This document shows positions 17,475 to 26,931 of a stretch of 64,000 nucleotides of DNA, one piece after another. The first letter of the stretch is position 1, and each line of letters starts with the position of its first letter. The position numbers and the translations under genes were made by a program. The notes under the pieces are model-generated. The model did no database searches. It saw nothing but the letters and a program-made list of their open reading frames with translations, and was not told the DNA's origin. The stretch comes from JAJFHI01 sp050633705 (GTDB lineage Bacteria; Pseudomonadota; Alphaproteobacteria; Rhizobiales; Hyphomicrobiaceae), in the NCBI GenBank assembly GCA_050633705.1, contig JBOEGZ010000020.1, positions 62,001 through 126,000 on the forward strand, in the 5' to 3' direction.

Positions 17475-18064
17475 GAACGATACTCCATCAGTCGCGCGAC
17501 ATAACGCGCAAAAAGGTCAACTTCGAGATTGACCATACTCCCAGGGGTTTTGGCCCCCCAGGTAGTGACCGTCAAGGTGTGAGGTATGAGATTGACGCCA
17601 AATCGCGTGCCAGAGACTTCATTGACCGTTAATGAGGTCCCATCCAGCGCCACAGACCCCTTGGGAGCGATAAACGGCGCCAAATGCTCAGGCGCCTCAA
17701 ACGCGTAGCGCTGGCTGTCACCATCACCTGAAATATCGAGCACACGTACAACGCCATCAACATGACCAGATACGACATGCCCCCCAAGTTCATCACTGAC
17801 TTTCAATGGACGTTCCAGATTAATTTTCAAACCAGGCGCCCAATCACCAAGCGAGGTTTTCGATAACGTTTCGTTCGAGACATCAACTTTGAAATGTGCG
17901 CCGTTATCGATTGGCTCGACAGCGGTCGCCGTGAGACACACGCCATCGCAAGCAATCGAAGCACCTAACGGAATACTGGCGGCTGAGTAAGACGTGCGTA
18001 TCGTAAAGGCCCCACCGCTGCGCGAAATAACTTCGCCGATATCGCTGATCAATCCAGTAAACAT
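17471..18064 (-). CDS. ribE: Riboflavin synthase alpha chain
   Basis: Dismutates two molecules of dimethylribityllumazine into riboflavin and the ribitylaminouracil precursor. The 197-residue protein is built of two lumazine-binding repeats: MFTGLISDIGEVISR at the N-terminus with SIACDGVCLTATAV, and GHVDGVVRVL with SVALDGTSLTVNEV in the second half. The typical ending NLEVDLFARYVARL is present. It lies 12 bases after ribD and overlaps ribBX by four bases, as part of the cluster ribD-ribE-ribBX-ribH. No FMN riboswitch is visible upstream of the cluster. Confidence 0.95.
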   Translation of the reverse strand: MFTGLISDIGEVISRSGGAFTIRTSYSAASIPLGASIACDGVCLTATAVEPIDNGAHFKVDVSNETLSKTSLGDWAPGLKINLERPLKVSDELGGHVVSGHVDGVVRVLDISGDGDSQRYAFEAPEHLAPFIAPKGSVALDGTSLTVNEVSGTRFGVNLIPHTLTVTTWGAKTPGSMVNLEVDLFARYVARLMEYRS

Positions 18065-18076
18065 GGCAAAATCTCC

Positions 18077-19183
18077 TTAGCTCGGCCTGAGGCGAATAAT
18101 ATGGTCATCGCCAATGCGGCGCGCCTGGTAAATTTTAAGGTCCGTGTTTGGTACATAGTGCATAACGTCGCCGACAACCGTGGCAGTGATATCGCCGTCT
18201 AAAGAATCGGCACGATAGACGACGACTTCATCAACGAGGCCTGCAGCGCCAAAAGCACGCCACATACCTGGTCCCCCTTCGACCAACAGGCGCGTCACGC
18301 CTTCCCGGGTCAGTGCCTCCAACACAGCCGGCAACCACAAACGTCCCGAGACCGTTTGCCCCAATTGCACATCGACGCCCGCCGGGTGCGCACCAGCCAT
18401 GAGAGAAGCGTCACTGTAGAAGACTTTGACCGGTACGTGCTCGGCCGTTTCGAAGACTTTAGCGCTCAGTGGCACTGGCCTGTTTCCAGCCAAAACGACA
18501 CGCAGTGGTGAACGATCGGAAAGGCCTGGTAGGCGACACCTCAAATCCGGATTATCGTCGTGTAGGGTTCCCGCGCCAACGAGAATTGCATCGGCTTGGG
18601 CGCGCAATAAAGCTCCATGAGCGCGCGCTTGCACACTTGTCACCCAAACCGGCTCTCCAGCGTTGCCCAAAGCAATGCGTCCGTCTTTGCCCAGCGCCAA
18701 TTTTAGCTGCACAAATGGCCGCCGTTGCGAGACACGCAAAACATGACCTCTTGTCACCCAGCGCGCCTCATCTAAGCGAACATTTCGCACAATCTCAACA
18801 CCGGCTTGCTTGAGCTGATCAAGCCCACGGCCAGAAACGCGCGGATCGGGATCGGTCACACCACAAACGACGCGCGCAATACCTGCTGACAAAATCGCCG
18901 ATACGCATGGTGGTGTTTGCCCGAAATGCGAGCATGGCTCCAAAGTCACATAAAGCGTTGCCCCGCGTGCGCTGACGCCTGCAACTTCAAGTGCAACCGG
19001 TTCTGCGTGTGGACGCCCTCCAGATTGGGTCCAACCACGGCCGAGAATTTCACCACTTTTTTCGTCGACAACAATTGCCCCAACGGACGGGTTGGGTGCC
19101 GTCTGCCCAACACCACGCCACGCCATCGCCAAGGCGATGTCCATCATTTGAGCATCAAATTCGCGCGCGCGTTGATCTGTCAT
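18077..19183 (-). CDS. ribD: Bifunctional diaminohydroxyphosphoribosylaminopyrimidine deaminase / 5-amino-6-(5-phosphoribosylamino)uracil reductase
   Basis: Catalyses the second and third steps of riboflavin synthesis in the cytoplasm. The N-terminal zinc deaminase domain (about 10-150) has HAEPVAL with the catalytic Glu and the second zinc site LEPCSHFGQTPPC. The C-terminal NADPH-dependent reductase domain (about 155-365) contains FVQLKLALGKDGRIAL, ILVGAGTLHDDNPDL, and LLVEGGPGMWRAF. At 368 residues it has the normal length. It starts 6 bases after the nrdR stop, so nrdR and the rib genes share a transcript, an order common in Proteobacteria. Confidence 0.95.
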   Translation of the reverse strand: MTDQRAREFDAQMMDIALAMAWRGVGQTAPNPSVGAIVVDEKSGEILGRGWTQSGGRPHAEPVALEVAGVSARGATLYVTLEPCSHFGQTPPCVSAILSAGIARVVCGVTDPDPRVSGRGLDQLKQAGVEIVRNVRLDEARWVTRGHVLRVSQRRPFVQLKLALGKDGRIALGNAGEPVWVTSVQARAHGALLRAQADAILVGAGTLHDDNPDLRCRLPGLSDRSPLRVVLAGNRPVPLSAKVFETAEHVPVKVFYSDASLMAGAHPAGVDVQLGQTVSGRLWLPAVLEALTREGVTRLLVEGGPGMWRAFGAAGLVDEVVVYRADSLDGDITATVVGDVMHYVPNTDLKIYQARRIGDDHIIRLRPS

Positions 19184-19189
19184 CAGACC

Positions 19190-19723
19190 TCAACGCGGCT
19201 TGGCTGTTGGCATCGCCACAACATCATCATCGCTTGTTGTTGTGTTTGCCTGCGCACCAGATGCATCGTCATCGTGACGCGCAATTTCTCCCAACACATC
19301 TTGAAAGTCCGACACTTCACGAAAGTCGCGATAGACGGAAGCAAAACGCACGTAGGCCACCGGATCGAGACCACGCAATGCCTCCATCACCATTTCACCA
19401 ATTGTCGACGACTGAATCTCGGATTCGCCACTGCTCTCCAGTTGCCGGACGATACCCGACACCATCCGTTCCATGCGGTCTTCACCCGCCGGACGTTTGC
19501 GCAAAGCAATCGCAACCGACTTGGAAAGCTTGTCTCGATCAAAGGTAACTTTCCGACCTGACCGCTTTACAACCGTCAGTTCGCGCAGCTGCACGCGTTC
19601 AAACGTCGTGAAACGTCCCCCGCAATCCGGACAAACCCGACGGCGTCTAATGGCAGCGTTTTCCTCGGTCGGACGGCTATCTTTAACCTGGGTATCGCCA
19701 CAAGAACAATAAGGGCAGCGCAT
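19190..19723 (-). CDS. nrdR: Transcriptional repressor NrdR
   Basis: ATP/dATP-sensing repressor of ribonucleotide reductase genes that binds NrdR boxes. The 177-residue protein has an N-terminal zinc ribbon (MRCPYCSCGDTQVKDSR and RRRVCPDCGGRFTTFERV) and an ATP-cone domain (about 48-140, from VVKRSGRKVTFDRDKL to YRDFREVSDF). A 30-residue Asp/Thr-rich tail follows. The likely target in this window is nrdJ at 31.5 kb; no clear pair of NrdR boxes was found by eye upstream of it. It heads the nrdR-ribD-ribE cluster. Confidence 0.96.
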   Translation of the reverse strand: MRCPYCSCGDTQVKDSRPTEENAAIRRRRVCPDCGGRFTTFERVQLRELTVVKRSGRKVTFDRDKLSKSVAIALRKRPAGEDRMERMVSGIVRQLESSGESEIQSSTIGEMVMEALRGLDPVAYVRFASVYRDFREVSDFQDVLGEIARHDDDASGAQANTTTSDDDVVAMPTAKPR

Positions 19724-19836
19724 GTACTGGCTCCGAAAAATTTAAGGGTGCAATGAGTTCCCCCACTGCACCCTGACAATCATATCGACTTTACCTGCAT
19801 GAAGAAAGCAGGCGATCTGACTTCACCTATTCGATA

Positions 19837-21141
19837 TCAACCGTAAATTGGAAAACGCTTACACAGCTCAATGGCCTCGGCTTTGATTTTTTCCTCAACG
19901 GCAGCGTTGCCTTCAACACCATTTGCCGCCAGACCCTCAAGGACATCAGCGATCATGCGACCAATATCCTGGAATTCGCTAACGCCAAAGCCACGGGTTG
20001 TCCCAGCCGGCGTTCCCAGACGAATACCAGATGTCACCATCGGTTTTTCTGGGTCAAACGGAACGCCGTTTTTGTTGCATGTAATGTGGGCACGTCCAAG
20101 CGCTTCTTCGGAAATATTGCCCGTCACCCCTTTCGGCCGCAAGTCGACAAGAAGCAGGTGAGAATCTGTGCCACCTGAGACCAGGTCAAAACCACGCTGG
20201 ACCAGCGCTTCCCCCATCGCTCTGGCATTGTCCATTACATTTTGACAGTAAACCTTGAACTCTGGGGTCAAGGCCTCACCAAACGCCACTGCCTTACCAG
20301 CAATTACGTGCATCAGCGGACCACCTTGAATGCCAGGGAAAATCGCGGAATTGAATTTCTTCGCAAGCTCGGCGTCATTTGTGAGGATCATACCTCCACG
20401 CGGTCCGCGCAATGTTTTGTGCGTTGTTGTCGTCGCGACATGGGCATGCGGGAACGGATTGGGGAACAGACCCGCTGCAACGAGGCCTGCAAAATGCGCC
20501 ATATCGACGAGGAAATATGCACCAACTTCATCCGCAATTTGGCGAAACGCTGCAAAGTCGATCGTGCGGGGGTAAGCTGAACCACCCGCGATAATGAGTT
20601 GGGGTTTGTGCTCTTTGGCCAAGGCACGAACATTATCCATATCGATCAGATGTGTTTTCTCATCGACCCCATAATGCACAGCATTGAACCATTTGCCGGA
20701 CTGGTTGACCTTCGCACCATGGGTTAAGTGCCCACCAGCGTCCAGGCTAAGTCCAAGAATTGTGTCGCCTGGTTTGATCAGTGCGTTAAAAACACCTTGG
20801 TTCGCCTGACTGCCCGAGTTCGGTTGAACGTTAGCAAACTGACAATTAAAAAGCTTTTTGGCGCGATCGCGTGCCAGGTTTTCGGCAAGGTCGACACATT
20901 GGCAACCACCGTAATAGCGCCGCCCTGGATAGCCCTCAGCGTACTTGTTCGTCAGCACGCTTCCGGCCGCTTCCAGCACAGCTTTTGAAACGATGTTTTC
21001 AGATGCGATCAACTCAATTTCATGCTGTTGGCGATCAAGCTCTTGTTGGATGATGCCTGCCATTTCAGGATCAGTTTCGCCAAGAGTGCCTTTGAAAAAT
21101 GTGGTTTGGGGCGCGCCGGATTCGGCCTTAACTGTCGACAT
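19837..21141 (-). CDS. glyA: Serine hydroxymethyltransferase
   Basis: PLP enzyme that interconverts serine and glycine while charging tetrahydrofolate with a methylene group; cytoplasmic homodimer. The 434 residues show family motifs: IELIASENIVSKAV, NKYAEGYPGRRYYGG, NVQPNSGSQAN, and the PLP-lysine segment TTTTHKTLRGPRGGMI. The start at ATG 21141 (MSTVKAESG) follows AGAGGA at normal distance; an ATG six codons upstream has none. It lies upstream of nrdR in the same direction, 113 bases apart, as in many Proteobacteria. It probably feeds C1 units and links to the one-carbon genes elsewhere in the window only indirectly. Confidence 0.96.
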   Translation of the reverse strand: MSTVKAESGAPQTTFFKGTLGETDPEMAGIIQQELDRQQHEIELIASENIVSKAVLEAAGSVLTNKYAEGYPGRRYYGGCQCVDLAENLARDRAKKLFNCQFANVQPNSGSQANQGVFNALIKPGDTILGLSLDAGGHLTHGAKVNQSGKWFNAVHYGVDEKTHLIDMDNVRALAKEHKPQLIIAGGSAYPRTIDFAAFRQIADEVGAYFLVDMAHFAGLVAAGLFPNPFPHAHVATTTTHKTLRGPRGGMILTNDAELAKKFNSAIFPGIQGGPLMHVIAGKAVAFGEALTPEFKVYCQNVMDNARAMGEALVQRGFDLVSGGTDSHLLLVDLRPKGVTGNISEEALGRAHITCNKNGVPFDPEKPMVTSGIRLGTPAGTTRGFGVSEFQDIGRMIADVLEGLAANGVEGNAAVEEKIKAEAIELCKRFPIYG

Positions 21142-21501
21142 CGTGTCCTCTCTCATCATCTGGTCGTCCCATCACTGGCGACCGTTCTTGTTTTTGATTT
21201 TGGCTTTCGCACTGTCGTGCCGATCGGCCGGTTTAATCGGAATAGTAAGGTCGACTATAGTATAATGCCAAACGACATAAAACTCCTTGGTCGGGACCAG
21301 ACTGGCTTATCTTGGGTAAATGAACGCGGCATGAGGTCCCTACAATGCTGGATTGCTATGAATTTCCTGGGATTTGGAGCGGTCACAAGGCTGTCCTGGG
21401 CGGCCCGCGCCTACAAGACACGGCCATTTATTGATTACTAAATAGGCTCCTAGTTTGAAACCTGGGGGCGCCAGGGCCACCATTAGCCAGAACCGCTAAT
21501 A
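21142..21501. other. Intergenic region between hemA and glyA
   Basis: About 360 bases that hold the glyA promoter region and the end of the hemA transcript. A 139-codon rightward frame overlaps it but also reads through the glyA start, so I regard it as chance. No clear terminator or riboswitch was recognised. Confidence 0.4.
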
Positions 21502-22737
21502 CTATTCGGCCGCTAGTTTTACAAATTCACCGCTGGCAACCGGACAGGCACTCCACAAGCTTGTGAGAGAAGACACCAGATGATCGATCTGAGCGTCGGT
21601 GTGGACCGGAGACGGTGTAAGGCGAATTCGCTCTGTACCTTTTGGCACGGTCGGATAGTTGATCGGTTGCACATAGATGCCATAACGATCGAGCAACGCA
21701 TCCGTCACGGCTTTACAATGCACCGGATCACCAACCATAACCGGAACGATATGGCTTGGTCCGTCCATCACCGGCAAGGAGGCCTCTTTCAAGCGCGCTT
21801 TCACAACGTTGGCCCGTTCTTGATGGGCGATGCGCTCCGTGTCGCTCGATTTAAGGTGGCGAATGCTTGCCAAAGCCCCTGCAGCAATTGCTGGGGCAAG
21901 CGAAGTCGTAAAGATGAAACCTGAAGCATAAGAGCGGATCGCATCGCAAATGTCGCGACTGGCTGCAATATAGCCCCCCATGACACCAAACCCTTTAGCC
22001 AAAGTACCGTTGATGATATCGATCCGGTCCATCACACCTTCACGTTCGGCAATGCCGCCGCCGCGCGGGCCGTACATGCCAACCGCATGGACTTCATCGA
22101 TGTATGTCAGAGCATTGTAGCGTTCAGCCAAATCACAAATTTCTGCGATCGGTGCGATATGACCGTCCATCGAATAGACGCTCTCGAATGCAATGATTTT
22201 CGGCGTATCGTGGTCGTACTTTTGTAGTCGCTCTTCAAGATCCTGAATGTTGTTATGACGCCAAATTTCCTTGCCACAGCGACCGTGGCGAATGCCTGCA
22301 ATCATAGAGGCATGGTTTTTCTCATCCGAGAAGATCACAGTCCCAGGGATCAGGTTTGCGACCGTTGAAAGCGTCGCGTCATTGGCAACAAAAGCTGACG
22401 TAAACAGAAGCGCGGATTCCTTGCCATGCAAATCCGCCAGCTCCAATTCCAGGTCAACGTGATAATGGGTTGTGCCGGAGATATTGCGCGTGCCCCCAGA
22501 CCCGGCCCCAACAGCGTCAATCGCTTCATGCATGGCCGCGAGAACTTTTGGATTTTGCCCCATGCCGAGGTAGTCGTTCGAGCACCACACGGTGATTTCG
22601 CTTGGCTCCCCGGCTTCGGAAAAATACTTGGCCGTCGGAAAGGCACCTCTTTGGCGTTTCAGGTCTGCGAATACGCGATAACGACCTTCTCTACGAACTT
22701 GCGCCAGAGCTTCTTTGAAATAACCGTTATAGTTCAT
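21502..22737 (-). CDS. hemA: 5-aminolevulinate synthase
   Basis: Condenses glycine with succinyl-CoA to 5-aminolevulinate, the first step of tetrapyrrole synthesis by the C4 route. It is a PLP enzyme of the alpha-oxoamine synthase family. The start MNYNGYFKEAL at ATG 22737 is the typical N-terminus for alphaproteobacterial HemA (411 residues); a GTG 45 bases upstream is possible but lacks a ribosome-binding site. Motifs include VWCSNDYLGMGQNP, GAGSGGTRNISGTTH, EKNHASMI, TYIDEVHAVGMYG, and the PLP-lysine region IINGTLAKGFGVMGGYIA. The following enzyme, HemB, is encoded at 28.4 kb. No upstream regulator was seen. Confidence 0.96.
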   Translation of the reverse strand: MNYNGYFKEALAQVRREGRYRVFADLKRQRGAFPTAKYFSEAGEPSEITVWCSNDYLGMGQNPKVLAAMHEAIDAVGAGSGGTRNISGTTHYHVDLELELADLHGKESALLFTSAFVANDATLSTVANLIPGTVIFSDEKNHASMIAGIRHGRCGKEIWRHNNIQDLEERLQKYDHDTPKIIAFESVYSMDGHIAPIAEICDLAERYNALTYIDEVHAVGMYGPRGGGIAEREGVMDRIDIINGTLAKGFGVMGGYIAASRDICDAIRSYASGFIFTTSLAPAIAAGALASIRHLKSSDTERIAHQERANVVKARLKEASLPVMDGPSHIVPVMVGDPVHCKAVTDALLDRYGIYVQPINYPTVPKGTERIRLTPSPVHTDAQIDHLVSSLTSLWSACPVASGEFVKLAAE

Positions 22738-23185
22738 AAAACTACTTTTTCTCGCGATTAGAGCCGTCTTCTTGTCAGCCACTGAGGGACCGACGTACAG
22801 CCCACCAATTGTCGCGCCGCAACCAGACGAACGCCACGAAAGCTCGATAAAGACAGGCAGTCATGCTCAAGTTATCAGTGCCCTTAGAACGTGACAATGT
22901 CGAGACCAAATATGTCCCAATCGGCTGATTTTGACGGCAAATACTTGCAATTGGCGAAACAATTCACACTGACTTGTAGACCCGAACTGACAAAGCCGCG
23001 TTGATCTCCATCAAGACTTTCGCGTGCCGGAGTTTAAAGCTACACCCTGGTGAACAAAGCCAACACCCCAGTGGCGCGGCGCGAGAAATTAATGCTAAAA
23101 ATCAATGCCTTTGCAGACATTGCCCGCGCGCACTTTTGAATGTCGCCAGCACGCACCTTATTCAGATCAGCAAGCAAGTCTCGGA
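22738..23185. other. Intergenic region upstream of hemA
   Basis: About 450 bases between the hemA start and the stop of the second L,D-transpeptidase, both leftward. No protein family, strong hairpin or riboswitch is recognised. The hemA promoter must lie here. Confidence 0.4.
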
Positions 23186-24469
23186 TCAGTAAGCTGATGC
23201 GGTCGCCGCAACGCCGTCCTTGCGATAGAGATCTCGGCGAAATTGGATAATCCCATCTGGTGTTGCCCAGGCCGTGATATAGGCAAAATACAATGGAACC
23301 GTTTTCTTGACGCGAATATTCTTCGTCTCACCGGTTTCCTTCATATGCTTCACGCTGGCCAGCGAAGCGCCTTGCGGCTTCAAGATCCAAGCCGCCAACG
23401 ACTCAATATTTTGCACTCGAATACATCCGGAACTGGCCGCTCGGAAGTTGCGCCCGAAGATCGTGTCCGACGGGGTGTCATGCATATAAACGGAATGGCC
23501 GTTATGAAAATTGATCTTCAGAAAACCCATCGGATTATCTTTGCCCGATTTCTGGCGGTAGGACAAATTGAAGGGTTGGCTGGAGTTCCAATTGATTTTC
23601 TTCGGATTGAGCTTTCTATTGCCGCTGTAGGCGTCAATGCCATATTTGATTAATACGTTTTTGCCCGCGCGCTGCATCTTACGACCTTTCGGGATCAGGT
23701 CTTCAGTAATCACCGTTGGGGGTAAGCGCCAAATCGGATTGAAGTTCAATTCGTGAATGCGCGACGTCAATATCGGAGTCTGCCGGTCTGGCTTTCCAAC
23801 AACACCGGAATGGCGCGAGACAACCTTACCACCTTCGACGGCTTCAACCTGTGCTGCCGGTATATTTACGACAATGTAGCGCTTGTTGCGCGATGCTTTT
23901 GCCACCAACCCCCGCAATCGAGACAAGCCACGCTGAAGCTGACGCAACCGCGCTTTTGCAGGCACATTCAAGGCCGCCAATGTGCGCTTATCGATATTGC
24001 CAGTCGGCGTCAGCCCATTCGAGGCTTGAAAGCGGCGAACAGCTTTTTCCAGCGCGTAGTCAAAATATTGACTGGTCAGAGTTCCAGAACGCAGATCGCC
24101 CGACAACATCAACCGACGCCGTAGCAATTTGACGGTTGGCGAAGTCATTCCGACCTCAAGCTCTTGTTTTGGCATCCGGGGCCAACCACCACCACGGACG
24201 ATCATTTTGTAGCGTCGAATTGCTGTTTTGGTCGCCTTGATATTCGCTTTTGCAAGTGTCGGATATCCACGTGGTGGATTGGCTTCCCACCGGCGAACGA
24301 AATCGCGGTTCGAGGACTGCAAGCTTTTTGGAGGATGAAAGCTGCTGCCGTCATAAGCCGAAGCATGGCATATCATCAGCGTGCTGAGAAAAACAACTGC
24401 CCCGAAAAATATCGTGCAAGTTTTAGCTGCCCGACGGCAAGCCGAATTCCAACCCGTCAAAAACGTCAC
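23186..24469 (-). CDS. L,D-transpeptidase with peptidoglycan-binding domain (LdtP-like)
   Basis: Second L,D-transpeptidase, a wall cross-linking enzyme acting in the periplasm. I start at GTG 24469 (427 residues), which has AAGGGG seven bases before it; a TTG at 24523 would add 18 residues without a ribosome-binding site. A signal peptide spans about residues 14-38 (FFGAVVFLSTLMICHASA). A peptidoglycan-binding module follows (VKLLRRRLMLSGD to VRRFQASNGLTPTGNID), then the YkuD domain with HSVYMHDTPSDTIF and the nucleophile segment SSGCIRVQN. It is the neighbour of an LdtR-type regulator gene, as ldtP is in Liberibacter and other Rhizobiales, so control by that regulator is likely. Confidence 0.92.
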   Translation of the reverse strand: MTFLTGWNSACRRAAKTCTIFFGAVVFLSTLMICHASAYDGSSFHPPKSLQSSNRDFVRRWEANPPRGYPTLAKANIKATKTAIRRYKMIVRGGGWPRMPKQELEVGMTSPTVKLLRRRLMLSGDLRSGTLTSQYFDYALEKAVRRFQASNGLTPTGNIDKRTLAALNVPAKARLRQLQRGLSRLRGLVAKASRNKRYIVVNIPAAQVEAVEGGKVVSRHSGVVGKPDRQTPILTSRIHELNFNPIWRLPPTVITEDLIPKGRKMQRAGKNVLIKYGIDAYSGNRKLNPKKINWNSSQPFNLSYRQKSGKDNPMGFLKINFHNGHSVYMHDTPSDTIFGRNFRAASSGCIRVQNIESLAAWILKPQGASLASVKHMKETGETKNIRVKKTVPLYFAYITAWATPDGIIQFRRDLYRKDGVAATASAY

Positions 24470-24908
24470 GAGGTAGCCCCTTGAATCCAGATTTATTGGT
24501 CGAACGCTGACGCAACGAAACAATTCGATCAGAAGTGGAAAAGAAACACTCTACGAAAGTTAGTGTCAGAACGCAGCTTTACCGCAACCACTTTATTCGC
24601 AGATTCTCAAACCGACGCCACACCGTGTTGTGCGGGCAACTGCCCAAATTAGAGCGCGTGCAGCGAAAATACGCCTCAGCTCACTTGTTACGCTATTCGC
24701 GCCATCTGGGAAGACACAAGAGCTCGTATTGCACAGGCATCTCGTATTTAATTTGCGAGCCGTCCCTAAAATGTTTCAGGGCCGCGGAATTTCCACGACC
24801 CTGAATGCCTTTCGGCAAATGAATTGTGGCCTGAAATCCCAACCTATGCCCCCCAATTGGCAATTCGTCGGTCGAGATCGCTCAGGCCACATCCCCCATA
24901 ATTCGATA
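24470..24908. other. Intergenic region between ldtP-like gene and ldtR-like gene
   Basis: About 440 bases. The right part contains the terminator of the ldtR-like gene; the left part should hold the promoter of the transpeptidase and possibly an LdtR operator. No protein is recognised. Confidence 0.45.
24766..24805 (-). terminator. Rho-independent terminator of the ldtR-like gene
   Basis: Hairpin with outer arms 24775-24781 (TTCAGGG) and 24799-24805 (CCCTGAA), extended inwards by six more pairs including two G-U, about 13 bp in all. On the minus strand the stem is followed by ACATTTT. It lies about 100 bases after the regulator stop. Confidence 0.7.
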
Positions 24909-25418
24909 TCAAAGGCGATAACGGATCTGATCCGTCCAGAAGCGCTCGAGACGAACCAAAGACTGGTTCAGCACTTCCAGATCATCTGACCCAACTTCAC
25001 CAACGGTCTCAATAGATTGAAGTTGACGCTCGTAGAGGCCATTGACGACTCCACACGCATTCATGCCTTTGTCCGTGAGCCGGACAATTTTAGAGCGTTT
25101 GTCCGTTGCCGACTCCCGGCAGTCGATATATCCCATATCAACCAGCTTTTTGAGATTGTAAGAAACGTTGGAGCCAAGATAGTAGCCCCGTTTCTTCAAT
25201 TCGCCAGCCGTTAGCTCGCTGTCGCCGATATTGTATAACAACAACGCCTGCACGCTGTTGAGATCAGCACCACCATTACGGTCGAACTCATCTTTGATGA
25301 CATCCAAGAGCAAACGATGCAGGCGCTCTATCAATCTGAGGGCCTGTAAATACTCATTTTCAAACGACGGATCGTCGCCCAACGCGCCGGGGCGCGTTAC
25401 GTCGTACGCAACACTCAT
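24909..25418 (-). CDS. ldtR: LdtR-like MarR-family transcriptional regulator
   Basis: Winged-helix regulator of 169 residues. It has an N-terminal dimerisation helix (FENEYLQALRLIERLHRLLLDVIKDEFD), the helix-turn-helix (LNSVQALLLYNIGDSELTAGELKKR, then YYLGSNVSYNLKKLVDMG), and the wing (YIDCRESATDKRSKIVRLT). These segments closely resemble LdtR of Liberibacter asiaticus and Sinorhizobium, which binds the promoter of the transpeptidase gene ldtP and affects stress tolerance and wall structure. Here the transpeptidase gene lies directly downstream in the same direction, 440 bases away. An inverted repeat at 25507-25520 upstream may serve autoregulation. Confidence 0.88.
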   Translation of the reverse strand: MSVAYDVTRPGALGDDPSFENEYLQALRLIERLHRLLLDVIKDEFDRNGGADLNSVQALLLYNIGDSELTAGELKKRGYYLGSNVSYNLKKLVDMGYIDCRESATDKRSKIVRLTDKGMNACGVVNGLYERQLQSIETVGEVGSDDLEVLNQSLVRLERFWTDQIRYRL

Positions 25419-25506
25419 ACCCTGCCTCTTACCTGTTACATTCTACACTCATTATTCGTGCCGATTTTTTCGGCTTGATTTGAATGTAACAGCGACAGCT
25501 AAACCT

Positions 25507-25520
25507 TACCTAAATAGGTA
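25507..25520. promoter_or_regulatory. Palindrome upstream of the ldtR-like gene, possible operator
   Basis: TACCT-AAAT-AGGTA is an inverted repeat with 5-base arms and a 4-base spacer (the flanking A/T makes it nearly 14 bases) about 90 bases upstream of the regulator start. Position and form suit a MarR-type operator, but nothing else proves it. Confidence 0.35.
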
Positions 25521-25649
25521 TAGTAAATGAATAGTAACGGGGGTATTTGGGAAGCCTTTTTAAAGCTTTCTATGTATTGTCACTAACCGACGCTTAACAC
25601 CTGATCCATCGACAGACAAAATACTCGACAAATCGCACAAACCCACACG

Positions 25650-26807
25650 CTAACGGCGAACAAGTTGCATTTCATCGCGTGTTTGTAACGGTAACTCTTC
25701 TGCTCCTAATGATGCGAAGTAAGAGTCGACCAAGGCTTCGTCAACCATTTCCAGGCTCTTTGGCTGCCATTTAGGGGCATTATCTTTTTCAATCAGTAAG
25801 GCACGTACGCCTTCGTAAAAGTCAGACGCATTTAGAAAGCGCCACGCCAATCGATAGTCCATGATCAAGGTCTGGCGCAGGTCCCATGCCTTGGCACGGC
25901 GCAGATGGCGCAACGTTATGGCCAGTGATAGAGGCGATTTGGTATCCAGATCATGAATGACGGCCTTGGCCCATTTGCCATTGTCTGCGCCGACTTTGCC
26001 AAGACGCGCCTTGATATCGAGCACATTGTCAGCACCAAAGCATGATGCAATGACATCAGCTTTGGCCATAAGGTCACTGGGGGGAATGTCCTCAACCATC
26101 CCACCAAGCAACGGATCGATGGGCTGGGTATCCGCCAACCCCTCCCGGATATCGTCAAAGTTCTCAGCGCCGATCGCATGTGTGGCCAAACCCAACGCAA
26201 GCGCATCAGAACGATCAATTGTACGCCCTGTAAGCCCAAGATAGATGCCGATCTCTTTTGGCAAGCGCGACAGAATAAACGCTGTGCCAACATCGGGAAA
26301 CAGCCCGATTGCAGTTTCTGGCATTGCAAATTTGTAGCCAGCGCCTGCAACCCGGTGCGTGCCATAAATCGAGATGCCAACTCCCGATCCCATGACGATC
26401 CCATCAATTAACGAAACCGTCGGTTTGGCGAAGCATTCTAGTTGCCAATTCAAATTGTACTCACGTGCAAACGATTGGCGCGCCTCATCGCGATCGTCTT
26501 TTCCAAGCCGAACCAATTCACGCACATCAACACCAGCGCAAAACGCTTTTTCCGATTCTGATTGAATAATGACCGCATAAATTTCGTGATCGGCCATATA
26601 GAGCGGCATCGCCGCGGCGAGATCCAAACGCATTGCGTTGGTCATGGCGTTTAAAGCGCGCGCGCGCGTCAAGGTTACAAGCCCGCTTGCACGGTTGGCG
26701 CTGACGGTGATGTCGTCTGCTGCGGCTGGCGCTTTTAAAATGGACGTGGGTGTTTGGATGTCTTGCACTCTGTTGGCCTTTGGAATTTTCTGTTGAAAAT
26801 GAGGCAT
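25650..26807 (-). CDS. 3-hydroxyisobutyryl-CoA hydrolase (enoyl-CoA hydratase/isomerase family)
   Basis: Hydrolyses 3-hydroxyisobutyryl-CoA in valine breakdown. The 385-residue protein has the crotonase fold with oxyanion-hole segments SEKAFCAGVDVRELVRLG and DGIVMGSGVGISIYGTHRVAG. It also has the hydrolase-specific PETAIGLFPDVGTAFILSRLP and the extended C-terminal part with AWRFLNASDFYEGVRALLIEKDNAPKW, which separates it from plain hydratases. ATG 26807 gives an N-terminal 30-residue extension. It is a single gene, divergent from the extensin-like gene. No other valine-degradation gene is near. Confidence 0.9.
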   Translation of the reverse strand: MPHFQQKIPKANRVQDIQTPTSILKAPAAADDITVSANRASGLVTLTRARALNAMTNAMRLDLAAAMPLYMADHEIYAVIIQSESEKAFCAGVDVRELVRLGKDDRDEARQSFAREYNLNWQLECFAKPTVSLIDGIVMGSGVGISIYGTHRVAGAGYKFAMPETAIGLFPDVGTAFILSRLPKEIGIYLGLTGRTIDRSDALALGLATHAIGAENFDDIREGLADTQPIDPLLGGMVEDIPPSDLMAKADVIASCFGADNVLDIKARLGKVGADNGKWAKAVIHDLDTKSPLSLAITLRHLRRAKAWDLRQTLIMDYRLAWRFLNASDFYEGVRALLIEKDNAPKWQPKSLEMVDEALVDSYFASLGAEELPLQTRDEMQLVRR

Positions 26808-26931
26808 CGCAGCACTAGCCCTGCCTTATTCACTAGCTATACACGGGCAAGACCACTTTCCGCACGCCCTTATACTGGTTGCTGTATCGCTTGTTATGAC
26901 CAGTCGCAATCTTAACAGGACTGTAACGACA

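Noticed and set aside
16281..19900. FMN riboswitch or RFN element in the riboflavin cluster
   Set aside because: Genes overlap or are separated by a few bases; the gaps that exist show no RFN-type conserved segments.
19871..20580. Rightward frames over glyA
   Set aside because: Shadows of a highly conserved enzyme.
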